Positions 1-7,860 are shown, numbered from the stretch's first letter. The stretch is 42,118 bases of DNA from Streptomyces dysideae (GCF_001514305.1 NZ_KQ949082.1:252122-294239); one strand, 5' to 3'. Numbers and translations: made by a program. Notes: generated by a model not told the origin, from the letters alone.

Positions 1-3
1 GGC

Positions 4-41
4 TGAGCATGAGTCCTGGCAACAGGACTCACTCCCGCTCA
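4..41 (-). terminator. Probable terminator hairpin after the PPTase gene
   Basis: A perfect 8-bp stem (GAGTCCTG at 11-18 with CAGGACTC at 23-30) closes on a GCAA tetraloop. An outer TGAGC/GCTCA pairing (4-8 with 37-41) extends it. It lies just past the stop codon of the minus-strand gene ending at 46, where a terminator is expected. There is no T-run, which is common in high-GC actinomycetes. Confidence 0.6.
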
Positions 42-45
42 GTCC

Positions 46-846
46 CTAGGAACGGTCGGAGAGCACCGGGAGCAGGGGCAGCCCGCCGCCGGAGTCCGGC
101 CGGTCGCCGAACCCGGGGTCGTAGACGGCGGCGCTGACGGTGTAGGCGTCCTCGACCAGCCAGCTGTGAAAGGACCACTCCTGCCCGGTGCCCGGCGTGC
201 CGTCGGGGCGCAGCATGCGGACCCGCTCGTCGCGCGGTCCGAAGCCGAACTCGGTGAACCGGAACCGCAGTCCCTGGCCGATCGCCTTGCTGTACGCCTC
301 CTTGAGCGTCCACAGCCGCACCAGCTCGCGGTTGCGCCGCCGCAGGGGCACGCGCTCGAGCGCCTCGAGCTCGTGCGGGGTGCACACCCTGAGCTCGGTG
401 CCCAGTTCCAGCATCCGGCGGTCGGCCTGCTCGGTGTCCACGCCGATCCGGCCGAACCGGGTCAGGCCCACCACCAGCAGCCCGTCGGTGTGGCTGAGGC
501 TGACGTCCAGCTGGTCGATACCGCGCAGATACGGCCGCCCGCCCGGCTTGTACGCCAGCTCCAGCTCCCGGGGCAGGGTGCCGAGCACGGCACTCGCCGC
601 GGACTTCAGCAGCAGCCGGGAGGCGACGAACCGGTCCCGGTTCCGGGACACGGGCATCCGCTCCAGCCGCCCGTGGTCCGGCCCGAGATCGGCGGCCAGC
701 CGGACCGCGTCCAGGTCCGGCGGCAGCCAGTCGTCGACGTCCGCGTAGACCACGCAGGTCCCCCGCGCGGCCACCGCACGACGCACCGGCTGCCAGGAAT
801 GCCGGGGTCCGCGCTGCCGCAGCGGCCGCATTTCTGAGGTGTACAT
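46..846 (-). CDS. 4'-phosphopantetheinyl transferase (Sfp/AcpT superfamily)
   Basis: A 266-residue protein that should move the phosphopantetheine arm of CoA onto a carrier-protein serine. The family signature is clear: GVDTE at about 135-139 holds the Mg-binding acidic residues, and WTLKEAYSKAIG at about 179-190 holds the W-x-x-KEA motif with its catalytic Glu. The natural partner is the ACP at 5783, which must be activated before the polyketide synthase can work. The start is ATG at 846, with AAGGAGG about 11 nt upstream; a Met six codons in is possible. It is the last gene of a minus-strand group with the acyl-CoA-dehydrogenase-like gene, separated by a palindromic repeat. Family assignment is firm; the ACP partner is inferred from proximity. 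Confidence 0.9.
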   Translation of the reverse strand: MYTSEMRPLRQRGPRHSWQPVRRAVAARGTCVVYADVDDWLPPDLDAVRLAADLGPDHGRLERMPVSRNRDRFVASRLLLKSAASAVLGTLPRELELAYKPGGRPYLRGIDQLDVSLSHTDGLLVVGLTRFGRIGVDTEQADRRMLELGTELRVCTPHELEALERVPLRRRNRELVRLWTLKEAYSKAIGQGLRFRFTEFGFGPRDERVRMLRPDGTPGTGQEWSFHSWLVEDAYTVSAAVYDPGFGDRPDSGGGLPLLPVLSDRS

Positions 847-868
847 GCGGCGTCATACCTCCTTGTGA

Positions 869-955
869 GCGCCCCGTAGGGGCGCGGGGCTGTATCAATC
901 TGCGGCTCCGCCGCGTGGGCGCGACAAGCCCCCACCGGCCCGCGGTCGAAAACCT
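869..955. repeat. Streptomyces-type dispersed palindromic intergenic element
   Basis: Two adjacent hairpins are visible: GCGCCCC-GTA-GGGGCGC (869-885) and GCGGC-TCC-GCCGC (902-914), followed by a C-rich tail with CAAGCCCCCACCGG. From general knowledge this arrangement resembles a short non-coding palindromic repeat scattered between genes in many Streptomyces genomes. It sits between two co-directional minus-strand genes, so it may act as a weak terminator or mRNA stabiliser. Confidence 0.55.
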
Positions 956-961
956 GCCCGC

Positions 962-2722
962 CTAGCGTCCAATCGCCGTCGCGTACAGGTCATAGCTCCG
1001 GGCATCATCAAACCGATGCAACAACTCGGCGAGCAGCCGATCCGCACCGGACGGATGGGAGCGAACCGCCGACTTGTCGAGCCGCCCGGCGATCCGGGTG
1101 AGCACCGTCGCCGCCCAGGCCGGGTCGGCCAGGAAGCCGCCGGGCGGACGGTGCAGCCAGACGCCGAGGCAGGCGGCCCCGGCGACGAGCAGGGCGTAGC
1201 GGTCGGCCAGTGCGTAGGCGCGGGGGCTCACGGGGCGGCCGGCGGGCCGTGCGGCGAGGTCGGCGCAGCTCTCACGCAGGGCACGCAGCTGTTCCACGAG
1301 GACCGCGCCCGCCTCCGTCAGCGGGCCTCGGAACTCGCCGGCCGCCTCGCCGTCGAGGCGCCGCGCCGACTCCTCGAGGGAGCCGAGCAGCGAGTCGCGG
1401 TCGGCGGCGAGCGTGTCGTCCGGGAGCCGGCCGGGCGGCAGTCCGGCGTCGAACGGCCGGAACAGCGGGTTGTGCTCTCCGCGTGCCCCGCGTTCCGCGC
1501 CGGCGTCGTGGGAGGCGAGCGCGGGCAGCCGCAGCAGCTGGGCGACGATCACGGCCCGGCTGGCCGAGGCGCCCGCGCTGCCGAGGCCGATCATCGGCAG
1601 GTCGCGGGCGGTCTTCTGGAAGATGCCGTAGCTGCCGCTGGTGGCGTACGCCTCGGCGCCGAGCACGATCGACAGGTCGTCCATCGTCTCGTTGAGGACG
1701 GTCGGCAGCAGGTACTTCGCGACGGCGCCCAGCGTCCGGCTCTCCCGGGGCAGCAGATGCGCCGCCCGGGTGGCGACCAGCGACAGGCAGTCGCACACCA
1801 GCAGGTCGGCGAAGGCGTTCACCAGCGCGGTACGGGTACGGGCGGAGTGCAGCGAGGCCGGGCTGCGGGAACGGTGCGAGCGGGCGAAGGCGATGGTGGT
1901 GCGCAGCGCGGTGTCGGCGCAGCCCAGCGCCATCGACAGGCCGACGCCGCGGGTGAGCGGGAAGACGTGCTCGGCGAGGCGCGCGCCGCCGCCCGCCGGT
2001 CCGATCAGCCGCCCGGCGTCCAGCCGGTGGCCGTCGAACACCAGGCCCTGGATGGTGCAGCCGCGCACGCCGACGGTCCGGCGCCGGGGCAGCAGCCCCA
2101 GGCCCCGGCCGTCGGGGTGCGCCGGTCCCGGCGCGAGGAAGGCGCTCAGGCCGTCCGGTGTCTCCGCGAACACCACCAGCGCACCGGCGCGGGCGGCGTT
2201 GTTGAGCGCCTCCTTGCTGCCGCTGAGCAGATGGACGTCGCCGTCCGGGACCGCGGTGAGCCGGTTGCGCAGGAAGTCGTTGCCCTGCGGCGGCTCGGGA
2301 TAGACGCAGGCCATCCGGCCGCCGGCGAGCAGCAGTTCGGCGGTCTCCCGCTGCTGCCCCGGGGTGCCGTGCGCCCAGACGACGACGGCCGCCAGGTACG
2401 AGGTCAGTCCGTAGCCGAGGCCGAGTGCCGCGTCGCGTCGGAACACGGCGCGCAGCACTCGGCCGAGCGCGTCCAGGCGGTCGAGCCGGCCACCGAGTTC
2501 CCTGGGCACGAACTCGGCGTTCAGCCCGAAGGCGTCCAGCAGCCGCTCGGCGGCCGGCAGCAGCCGCTGCTGTGCGTCGGCGGCGAGAAACTGCTGTGCG
2601 CCCAGCGGGTTGCCCGGATCGTCGAGGTCTCCGAAGTCGTGCTCGAGCCGGGCGATGCGTTCCTGTACGGCGGCTTCCGAGGAGTCCACCGCGTTCGCCG
2701 CCGCGTTCGCGCCCATGGTCAC
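962..2722 (-). CDS. Acyl-CoA dehydrogenase-like flavoprotein, long form
   Basis: A 586-residue protein with the acyl-CoA dehydrogenase fold, against about 380-400 residues for the usual enzymes; the extra length is a C-terminal extension after about residue 400. The N-terminal helical domain, the middle beta domain (GDVHLLSGSKEALNNA region) and the helical C-domain (GAEAYATSGSYGIFQKTARD) can be followed. The segment that normally reads Y-E-G-T, with the catalytic Glu of many ACADs, here reads MIGLGSAGAS, so ordinary alpha,beta-dehydrogenation is uncertain. The start is ATG at 2722. A pair of SARP-like heptamers lies 54-71 bp upstream. Its substrate is unknown; an acyl-ACP or a starter or side-chain acyl group is possible. 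Confidence 0.75.
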   Translation of the reverse strand: MTMGANAAANAVDSSEAAVQERIARLEHDFGDLDDPGNPLGAQQFLAADAQQRLLPAAERLLDAFGLNAEFVPRELGGRLDRLDALGRVLRAVFRRDAALGLGYGLTSYLAAVVVWAHGTPGQQRETAELLLAGGRMACVYPEPPQGNDFLRNRLTAVPDGDVHLLSGSKEALNNAARAGALVVFAETPDGLSAFLAPGPAHPDGRGLGLLPRRRTVGVRGCTIQGLVFDGHRLDAGRLIGPAGGGARLAEHVFPLTRGVGLSMALGCADTALRTTIAFARSHRSRSPASLHSARTRTALVNAFADLLVCDCLSLVATRAAHLLPRESRTLGAVAKYLLPTVLNETMDDLSIVLGAEAYATSGSYGIFQKTARDLPMIGLGSAGASASRAVIVAQLLRLPALASHDAGAERGARGEHNPLFRPFDAGLPPGRLPDDTLAADRDSLLGSLEESARRLDGEAAGEFRGPLTEAGAVLVEQLRALRESCADLAARPAGRPVSPRAYALADRYALLVAGAACLGVWLHRPPGGFLADPAWAATVLTRIAGRLDKSAVRSHPSGADRLLAELLHRFDDARSYDLYATAIGR

Positions 2723-2775
2723 GGCGTCCCTCCGTCCTCGTCCCGACCCCTGCGAGCGCCGGCTCGACCGGCACG

Positions 2776-2793
2776 GCTCAAGACGCGCTCAAG
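2776..2793 (-). promoter_or_regulatory. SARP-type heptamer direct repeat before the ACAD-like gene
   Basis: GCTCAAG occurs at 2776-2782 and again at 2787-2793, with a 4-bp spacer, an exact 11-bp period. Read on the minus strand, the direction of the gene starting at 2722, it gives TTGAGCG-4-TTGAGCC, one mismatch from the TCGAGCG heptamer at 3116. It overlaps the end of the small upstream reading frame. Function as a SARP operator is inferred. Confidence 0.5.
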
Positions 2794-3017
2794 GTCTTGC
2801 GGCCAGAATCGGTCACGTCGCTTCCACCGGCTGCGCACGCCGGTCCGGCCGGGCGTGGATCGGGTGCGGTGTCGTACCGGTACTGGGCCCAGAGCGGGTT
2901 CTGGTCGGCGGGCAGCCACATGGCTCCGTAGGCCACCAGTGCGTTCCATACCGGCCGCAGCAGACGCTCGAGTACGACTCGGGCGACGGTGCTGCCGCTG
3001 CTTTCTGTTGCGGGCAT
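2778..3017 (-). CDS. Small protein of unknown function
   Basis: A 79-residue reading frame just upstream of, and in line with, the acyl-CoA-dehydrogenase-like gene (55-bp gap). It starts at ATG 3017 with GAAGGGA about 11 nt upstream. The middle is rich in Trp, Tyr and Leu (RPVWNALVAYGAMWLP, then DQNPLWAQYRYD), which looks protein-like; the last third is low-complexity. No family is recognised. The aromatic core and a fitting ribosome binding site favour a real gene, but short GC-rich reading frames are often spurious. Confidence 0.5.
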   Translation of the reverse strand: MPATESSGSTVARVVLERLLRPVWNALVAYGAMWLPADQNPLWAQYRYDTAPDPRPAGPACAAGGSDVTDSGRKTLSAS

Positions 3018-3067
3018 GTCGTGCCGTCCCTTCTGACATCGGGAGAGGCCACGATCGCGGCAGGGGC

Positions 3068-3133
3068 TCGGTGGAGCCTCGAGGAACTCTCGCGCGTACG
3101 GCGCCGTGTCCGGCCTCGAGCGGGACTCGAGCG
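3068..3133 (+). promoter_or_regulatory. Divergent promoter region with SARP-type 11-bp repeats
   Basis: Between the minus-strand gene at 3017 and the plus-strand gene at 3191 lie two repeat groups. The first has TCGGT (3068), TCGAG (3079) and TCGCG (3090), each 11 bp apart. The second is a perfect heptamer repeat, TCGAGCG at 3116-3122 and 3127-3133, with a 4-bp spacer. SARPs of the ActII-ORF4/DnrI type are known to bind such TCGAG-like heptamers with 11-bp periodicity. The cluster encodes a SARP at 4916, its likely ligand. Confidence 0.7.
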
Positions 3134-3190
3134 CGCTGTGGTCGGATGCGGGGAGGCGTGCACGCCGAGGACCAGGAGGAGGGCCGGCCG

Positions 3191-3787
3191 GTGTCCCAGC
3201 CCTATCGGAACCGAGAGCTGAGCGTTCTCGAGCGCTTCACGACCACGTCCGCGCCGGCGGTGTTCGAACGCGAACTCCTCGGGTACGCCCGCCACCGGGA
3301 GTCCCGCAAGGGCTTCGTCTCCCGGGTGACGGCGGCCCTGACCGACCGCCCCGGCGCGTACGTCCACCTGGACCGCTGGACGGGCCTGGACGACCTCCTG
3401 CGAGTGGTCCACCACAACCCGCCGCCCCCCGCGGCCCTCCCCTCCCCAACGGCCGAACTCCTGGTCAGCGTGGGCCGAATGCCCTTGCGCAACACTCCGT
3501 CCGACGCCGCCCGACTGATCTTCATCCGCGCGGCGGTGACGGGCGAACCCGAGCGCTTCGAGCTGGACTTCGGCTCCCTGGTGGGCCAGTGCGTGAGCGA
3601 GGAGGGCTTCGGCGGCAGCGACCTGCTGCGCTCGGTGGCCGACCCGTACGCCTACACGGGCCTCCTGTGGTGGCGGGACGCGACGACCTGCGACCGGGTA
3701 CGCCAGAGCGAGGCCTACCAGGACCGCCGCACAAAACTGGCAGCCACGGCCCACATCACCGAGGACCCGGCCCGCCCCATCGGCTAG
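3191..3787 (+). CDS. Tandem ABM-fold (antibiotic biosynthesis monooxygenase-like) protein
   Basis: A 198-residue protein, about twice the size of a single ABM unit. Residues from about 15-75 (FERELLGYARHRESRKGF to the HLDRW strand) and 110-195 (RLIFIRAAV to LLWWRDATTCDRV) each look like one dimeric alpha/beta-barrel (ferredoxin-like) repeat, suggesting an internal pseudo-dimer. ABM enzymes of aromatic clusters oxidise anthrones or naphthols to quinones without cofactor, though some act as cyclases or are catalytically silent. GTG at 3191 is chosen because AGGAGGAGGG stands about 8 nt before it. It is alone behind its own SARP-like operator. The repeat assignment is by eye; the exact reaction is unknown. 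Confidence 0.6.
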   Translation: MSQPYRNRELSVLERFTTTSAPAVFERELLGYARHRESRKGFVSRVTAALTDRPGAYVHLDRWTGLDDLLRVVHHNPPPPAALPSPTAELLVSVGRMPLRNTPSDAARLIFIRAAVTGEPERFELDFGSLVGQCVSEEGFGGSDLLRSVADPYAYTGLLWWRDATTCDRVRQSEAYQDRRTKLAATAHITEDPARPIG

Positions 3788-4110
3788 AAAACTGCTGAGA
3801 TTCTCGGGTTCTGGCCCCGGCTCTGTGGGTGGGGCATGGGAATGCCCCACCCGTGCGCCACAGGGGCGTGCGCACGGACGGGGCAGCCGACACAGGGACG
3901 CCTGACACCCGGCCCGCGCCCGGCCTGGCATCGAGCGCCTCTCTGGCCCGAGGTCCTGGCCTCCCCGGCGCCCCCACACCCGGCACCGACCAGGACCCAC
4001 CACCCCGCCCAACCCCCGCTCCAGCGCCAGTTGAGCGGTGACCGAGGCCCTGCGGTGACGCTCGGATCGCGCATCTGACCGAAAAGGTGCGACAGGAAGG
4101 GGGGATCCGG
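3788..4110. other. Intergenic region before the thioesterase-SARP operon
   Basis: This 323-bp stretch holds a strong hairpin near its left end (3827-3852) and otherwise C-rich sequence without a convincing gene. It must contain the promoter of the thioesterase/SARP/ACP operon. A single TCGAG at 3931 has no good 11-bp partner, so autoregulation by the SARP is not supported here. Confidence 0.5.
3827..3852 (+). terminator. Strong terminator hairpin
   Basis: A perfect 11-bp stem, GGGTGGGGCAT (3827-3837) with ATGCCCCACCC (3842-3852), closes on a GGGA loop 40 bp after the stop codon at 3787. It should end transcription of the tandem ABM gene. Confidence 0.75.
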
Positions 4111-4887
4111 GTGCAGCGCTCTCTCGCGGTCCGGCCGTCGACCCGCGGAAACGGGATCCGGCTGTTCTGCTTCCACCACGCCGGCGGAGGCGCCATGACC
4201 TACGCCGGATGGCAGCAACGCGTCGGTCCGGACGTGGCCGTCCTGCCGGTGCGGCTGCCCGGCCGGGAGTCCCGGCGCAAGGAGGCCCGGATCACCGACG
4301 GGGCCGAGCTGGTGGCGGAGCTGGAGAGCGATCTCGGCCCGCTGCTGGACGAGCCGTACGCGTTCTACGGGCACAGCCTGGGGGCGCTGGCCGCCTACCG
4401 GTTCGCCCAGCACCGCGTCAGCGCCGGGCAGCGGCCGCCGGAGCTGCTGGCGGTCGGCGCGTGTTCCGCGCCGCAGCTTCCCGCACCGCTGCTGGACGCC
4501 CTGCTCAGACCCGAACTGCCCGACGAGGAGCTGATCCTGTCCCTCGGCGGCCTGGACAGCATTCCCGCACCGCTGCGCAGTCGGCTCGGCCGGCTCCGCG
4601 ACATCCTCGCCACCCTGCGGGCCGACCTGACCCTCGCGCAGAGCCTGCGCGCCACGCCCGTGACCGCGCTGCCCTGCTCCCTCGACGCGTACGGGGGAGA
4701 GGCCGACCCGCTGGTCTCCGCCACCGAGGTCCGCGCCTGGGAGCACTGCACCACCGGCCGTTTCCGGTTCCGGCCCGTCCTCGGCACGCACTTCTTCGTC
4801 CGCGGCCGGGACCTGCCCCGCGCGGTGGGGGAGTCGCTGCGATCCGGGGCGGCGCGGCCCGACGCGGCGTCGTACCAGGCCGGCTGA
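4111..4887 (+). CDS. Type II thioesterase
   Basis: A 258-residue alpha/beta hydrolase of the editing thioesterase family (TEII), which removes stalled or wrong acyl groups from carrier proteins. Visible marks are FCFHHAGGGA near the N-terminus (oxyanion region), the nucleophile elbow GHSLG with Ser89, and GTHFFV near the C-terminus, which carries the catalytic His. GTG 4111 is preferred over GTG 4087 because GGAAGGGGGG lies about 6 nt before it and the family N-terminus aligns there. It heads the operon with the SARP and ACP (28-bp gap to the SARP). It probably cleans the single ACP at 5783. Confidence 0.88.
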   Translation: MQRSLAVRPSTRGNGIRLFCFHHAGGGAMTYAGWQQRVGPDVAVLPVRLPGRESRRKEARITDGAELVAELESDLGPLLDEPYAFYGHSLGALAAYRFAQHRVSAGQRPPELLAVGACSAPQLPAPLLDALLRPELPDEELILSLGGLDSIPAPLRSRLGRLRDILATLRADLTLAQSLRATPVTALPCSLDAYGGEADPLVSATEVRAWEHCTTGRFRFRPVLGTHFFVRGRDLPRAVGESLRSGAARPDAASYQAG

Positions 4888-4915
4888 CCCACGTATCCCT
4901 AAGGAGATCCCGCGC

Positions 4916-5758
4916 ATGGACATCAGCGTGCTCGGCCCGTTCCGGGCCACCCTGTCCGGGGTGCCCGTGCACCTCACCGCCGTCAAACCGCGCAAGGTCT
5001 TCGCGCTGCTCGCCCTGCAGGCGGGCCAGGTCGTCTCGGTGGCCTCGCTGGTCGAGGAGGTCTGGGGCGAGAGCCCACCGCGCAGTGTGCAGACCACGCT
5101 GCAGACGTACATCCTGCAGATCCGCAACGCCATCGCGGCCGCGTTCGGCGAGGACGGCGCCGGCGAAGGCGCCTGCCTGCCGAACGGCGCCAAGAGCGTG
5201 CTCGTCACCGAACCCGGCGGCTACCGGCTCGACGTCCACGGCGGGCTGCTGGACGCCCACGAGTTCGACGCGCTGTCCTCGGCCGGGCACCGGGCGCTGG
5301 ACCGGGGCGACTGGGCCGGCGCCTCCTCGTACTTCGGCCGGGCGCTGTCCCTGTGGCACGGGCGTGCGCTCGCCGACGTCCAGTGCGGGCCGCTGCTCGA
5401 GGTGGAGGCGACCCGGCTCGACGAGTCGCGGATGAGCGTCCTTCAGCGGCGGATCGAGGCAGACCTGAGGCTGGGCCGCCACCATGAGCTCATCGGTGAG
5501 CTCTCCGGGCTCGCCGCCCGGCATCCCCTGCACGAGGCGATGCACGAGCAGCTGATGCTCGCGCTGTACCGGGTCGGGCGCCGCAGCGACGCGCTGGCCG
5601 TCTACCGGCAGTTGCGCCACTGCCTGAACCAGAGCCTCGGACTCGATCCCTCCCCCAGCGTCGAGCATCTGCACCGGGCGGTGCTCGACTCCTCGCCGCA
5701 GCTCGAACTGGACACCGCGGCGCGCTCCGCCGGCCCGCTGCTGGCGAGGGCCAACTGA
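4916..5758 (+). CDS. SARP-family pathway-specific activator
   Basis: A 280-residue Streptomyces antibiotic regulatory protein. The N-terminal winged helix-turn-helix (OmpR-like) covers about 1-95, beginning MDISVLGPFRATLSG and including VWGESPPRSVQTTLQTYI. The bacterial transcriptional activation domain covers about 100-250 and includes DRGDWAGASSYFGRAL and the YRQLRHCLNQSLGLDPSP end typical of BTAD. The size matches small SARPs such as ActII-ORF4. AAGGAGA lies 8 nt before the ATG. It contains no TTA codon. Exact 11-bp TCGAG-like repeats before several operons are its likely targets. Confidence 0.93.
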   Translation: MDISVLGPFRATLSGVPVHLTAVKPRKVFALLALQAGQVVSVASLVEEVWGESPPRSVQTTLQTYILQIRNAIAAAFGEDGAGEGACLPNGAKSVLVTEPGGYRLDVHGGLLDAHEFDALSSAGHRALDRGDWAGASSYFGRALSLWHGRALADVQCGPLLEVEATRLDESRMSVLQRRIEADLRLGRHHELIGELSGLAARHPLHEAMHEQLMLALYRVGRRSDALAVYRQLRHCLNQSLGLDPSPSVEHLHRAVLDSSPQLELDTAARSAGPLLARAN

Positions 5759-5782
5759 CCCAAGGAAGTGAGAGGAAGCATC

Positions 5783-6052
5783 GTGAGCGACATGACCCTG
5801 TCCGAACTCGGCGAGCTGCTGCTCGAATGCGTCGGTGCCCCGGAGGAGGGCATGGCCCTCGAAGGCGAGGAGGCCCTCGACACGCCGTTCCTGGAGTTCG
5901 GCTACGACTCACTGGCCCTGCTCCAGGTGACGAGCGTGATCAACCGGAAGTACGGCATCGTGCTGGACGACGACGCCGTCGCGGAGGCCGAGACCCCGCG
6001 GATGCTGCTGCAGATGATCAGCGTCGCGCCGCGCGCCGGGGCGGTCCGGTGA
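5783..6052 (+). CDS. Acyl carrier protein of the type II PKS
   Basis: An 89-residue carrier protein. The 4'-phosphopantetheine site is in FGYDSLALLQV, with Ser43 in the D-S-L motif. It carries the growing poly-beta-ketone chain for the KS-alpha/CLF pair encoded at 9173-11682, so the minimal PKS is split over two transcription units. GTG at 5783 is preferred over GTG 5768 because GAGGAA lies just before it; ATG 5792 is a further option. Its stop overlaps the GTG of the next gene (GTGA), which suggests translational coupling. It is the only ACP found in the window. Confidence 0.93.
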   Translation: MSDMTLSELGELLLECVGAPEEGMALEGEEALDTPFLEFGYDSLALLQVTSVINRKYGIVLDDDAVAEAETPRMLLQMISVAPRAGAVR

Positions 6053-6792
6053 CGGCTTCGGCCGTGCGGCAGCGCGTGGTGGTGACCGGCGGGACCAAGG
6101 GCATCGGCCGGGCGACGGCACTCGCCTTCGCCCGGGCCGGCGCCCGGCTCGTCGTCTCCTACGGCCATGACGGCGAGGCGGCGAAGAGCCTGGCGGCCGA
6201 GCTGGACGCGCTGGGCGCCGAGGCCGAGACCGTGCAGGCCGACCTGACCACCCGGCAGGGTGCCGAGACGCTCGCGCGGGCGGTCGTCGACCGGTTCGGC
6301 GCGGGCGGTCTGGACGTCCTGGTCAACAACCTCGGCGTCGACGGGCACATGCCGTTCGCCGAGCTGACCGACACCGAGTGGCGCCGGGTGACCGACCACA
6401 ACACCACGTCCGCCTATCTGGTGACCCAGTCGCTGCTCGGGGCGCTGGCCGACGGGGCGTCGGTGGTCAACGTCGGCGCGTCCGTGGCGCTGCGGGGGCG
6501 GCCGTTCGGCGTGCACTACAGCGCGTCCAAGGCCGCGTTGATCGGGTTCACCCGGGCGTTGGCCAAGGAACTCGGACCGCGTGGCGTCCGGGTCAACCTG
6601 GTCGCTCCCGGCGTGACCGAGACCGAGCCGGGGGGCGGGCCGCCGCCCCCGGTGGCGGCGAAGCTCGCCGCGCTCACCGCGCTGGGCCGGCTGGGCCGGC
6701 CGGAGGACGTGGCGGGGGCGGTGCTGTTCCTCTCGGGGGAGTCGGCCGCGTACGTCACCGGGACAACCATCGAAGTCGACGGAGGAATCTGA
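6049..6792 (+). CDS. Ketoreductase, short-chain dehydrogenase family (first of two)
   Basis: A 247-residue SDR. The cofactor loop reads TGGTKGIG (about 13-20), and the catalytic set is Ser145 with Tyr157 and Lys161 in YSASK. The NNAG motif reads NNLG. The C-terminus ends YVTGTTIEVDGGI, as in FabG-like enzymes. In aromatic PKS clusters such enzymes reduce one carbonyl of the nascent chain (for example C9) or a later quinone. It overlaps the ACP upstream (GTGA) and the next gene downstream (TGATG). A paralogue lies at 12677, so two reductions, or one chain and one tailoring step, are possible. Confidence 0.9.
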   Translation: MTASAVRQRVVVTGGTKGIGRATALAFARAGARLVVSYGHDGEAAKSLAAELDALGAEAETVQADLTTRQGAETLARAVVDRFGAGGLDVLVNNLGVDGHMPFAELTDTEWRRVTDHNTTSAYLVTQSLLGALADGASVVNVGASVALRGRPFGVHYSASKAALIGFTRALAKELGPRGVRVNLVAPGVTETEPGGGPPPPVAAKLAALTALGRLGRPEDVAGAVLFLSGESAAYVTGTTIEVDGGI

Positions 6793-7181
6793 TGCCCTAC
6801 GCAGCGATCACCTACCGGGTCAAGCCCGGTCACGAGGACGAGATAGCCCAGATCTTCGCTGACTTCCAGCGGGTCGACACCCCGGACTTCGCGGGCGAGG
6901 GCGGGGCGTCGGCCGGGCGGCTGCTCGGTACGGCGGTGTTCGTCAAGGACGACGTCGTGGTGCGGGTCATCCACTACGAGGGTGACTTCGCGGCGATCGG
7001 GCGGCACATGGCGGCGCAGCAGGGCGTGCACAGTGCGGAGGCCCGGCTGGCTCCGTTCCTCGCCGAGCCGCGGGACACCAGTTCGCCGCAGGCGTTCGCC
7101 GCGTACTTCCGCAACGCCACCATGCGCCGGGTCGCGCAGCTGACCGTGGACACCCACCCCGCGGAGGCCGCGGCGTCATGA
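6792..7181 (+). CDS. SchA/CurD-like domain protein (first of two)
   Basis: A 129-residue protein of the SchA/CurD-like family, known from spore-pigment (whiE, sch, cur) and pentangular polyphenol clusters. It starts MPYAAITYRVKPGHEDEI and has a FKDDVVVRVIHYEG-type strand near the middle (FVKDDVVVRVIHYEG), fitting a dimeric alpha/beta barrel. The biochemical role of the family is poorly defined; a cyclisation or oxygenation helper is usually proposed. It overlaps the ketoreductase (TGATG) and the next gene (ATGA). A close paralogue is encoded at 7861-8241 on the other strand. Confidence 0.85.
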   Translation: MPYAAITYRVKPGHEDEIAQIFADFQRVDTPDFAGEGGASAGRLLGTAVFVKDDVVVRVIHYEGDFAAIGRHMAAQQGVHSAEARLAPFLAEPRDTSSPQAFAAYFRNATMRRVAQLTVDTHPAEAAAS

Positions 7182-7630
7182 CCGAGGTGCTGGGTGCCGC
7201 GGCCCTGGTCGGCAGCGGCGTCACCGCCGGAGTGCTGTTCGCCGTCGCGCTGAGCGTGCTGCCCGCGCTCTTCGCGATGGAGACCGGTACGTATGTGTAC
7301 GCGCATCAGCTGCTCGGCCGGAACTGGGACCCCACGATGCCGGTCATCGTGCTGAGCAGCACACTGCTGGACGTCGCGCTGGCGGTGGCCGTCCCCGGCA
7401 CGGGACGCGTGCTCTTCGCCACGGCCGCAGTGCTGCTGCTGGCCGTGTCCGGCGTGTCCCACCTGTGCAACGTCCCGATCAACCGCCGGGTCAAGGCGAT
7501 CACCGACCCGGCGGTCATCCCCACGGACTGGCAGGACCCCCGCCCCCTGTGGCGCCGCTTCCACTACCTCCGCACGGCCCTGGCCGTACTGGCCCTGGCG
7601 GTCAACGCGACGGCGGTAACGACGATGTGA
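7178..7630 (+). CDS. DUF1772 (anthrone-oxygenase-like) membrane protein, first of two
   Basis: A 150-residue protein with four likely membrane helices, at about 4-30, 50-72, 75-95 and 128-148. The DUF1772 landmark NVPINRRVK lies after the third helix. In fungi, members of this superfamily (HypC type) oxidise anthrones to anthraquinones; in Streptomyces aromatic clusters the role is inferred by analogy. The ATG overlaps the stop of the SchA/CurD-like gene. The paralogue at 12189 shares the same length and motifs, including a YVYAHQLLG/YVHAHAFFG segment and a PTMP/PAMP segment. Confidence 0.82.
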   Translation: MTEVLGAAALVGSGVTAGVLFAVALSVLPALFAMETGTYVYAHQLLGRNWDPTMPVIVLSSTLLDVALAVAVPGTGRVLFATAAVLLLAVSGVSHLCNVPINRRVKAITDPAVIPTDWQDPRPLWRRFHYLRTALAVLALAVNATAVTTM

Positions 7631-7813
7631 CCATCCATTTCCCCGACCCGAGGCCGCACGCCCTGACCTGCTCCGGGCTGCGGCCTCGGCACGTGGGGTC
7701 ACCCCTCACCCGGTGAGGCCGCCGGGCGTGGGCCCGTTCGTTCCCGGACCAAGCCCGGGTGGTGTCCCGCGACGCCGTGAGCGGAGCCCCGTGTGGTGCG
7801 GTTGGGCAGGCGT

Positions 7814-7851
7814 AGGGCGCGGGTACGGGGGGATGGCCGTACCCGCGCCCT
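7814..7851. terminator. Bidirectional terminator with 15-bp stem
   Basis: AGGGCGCGGGTACGG (7814-7828) pairs perfectly with CCGTACCCGCGCCCT (7837-7851) around an 8-nt loop. It lies 10 bp past the stop of the minus-strand gene ending at 7861 and about 180 bp after the plus-strand operon ending at 7630. A second, looser hairpin (GAGGCCGCA with TGCGGCCTC, about 7650-7687) lies nearer the plus-strand operon end. The rest of 7631-7860 shows no gene. Confidence 0.75.
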
Positions 7852-7860
7852 TGGGGTGGG

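Noticed and set aside
2813..4012. Long reverse-strand open frame opposite the tandem ABM gene
   Set aside because: It is an antisense shadow produced by high-GC third-position bias, lacks recognisable domains and runs through the terminator and promoter regions.
3931..4067. SARP autoregulatory box before the thioesterase-SARP operon
   Set aside because: A lone TCGAG at 3931 and TCGGA/TCGCG at 4062/4067 do not keep the 11-bp spacing seen at the other promoters.
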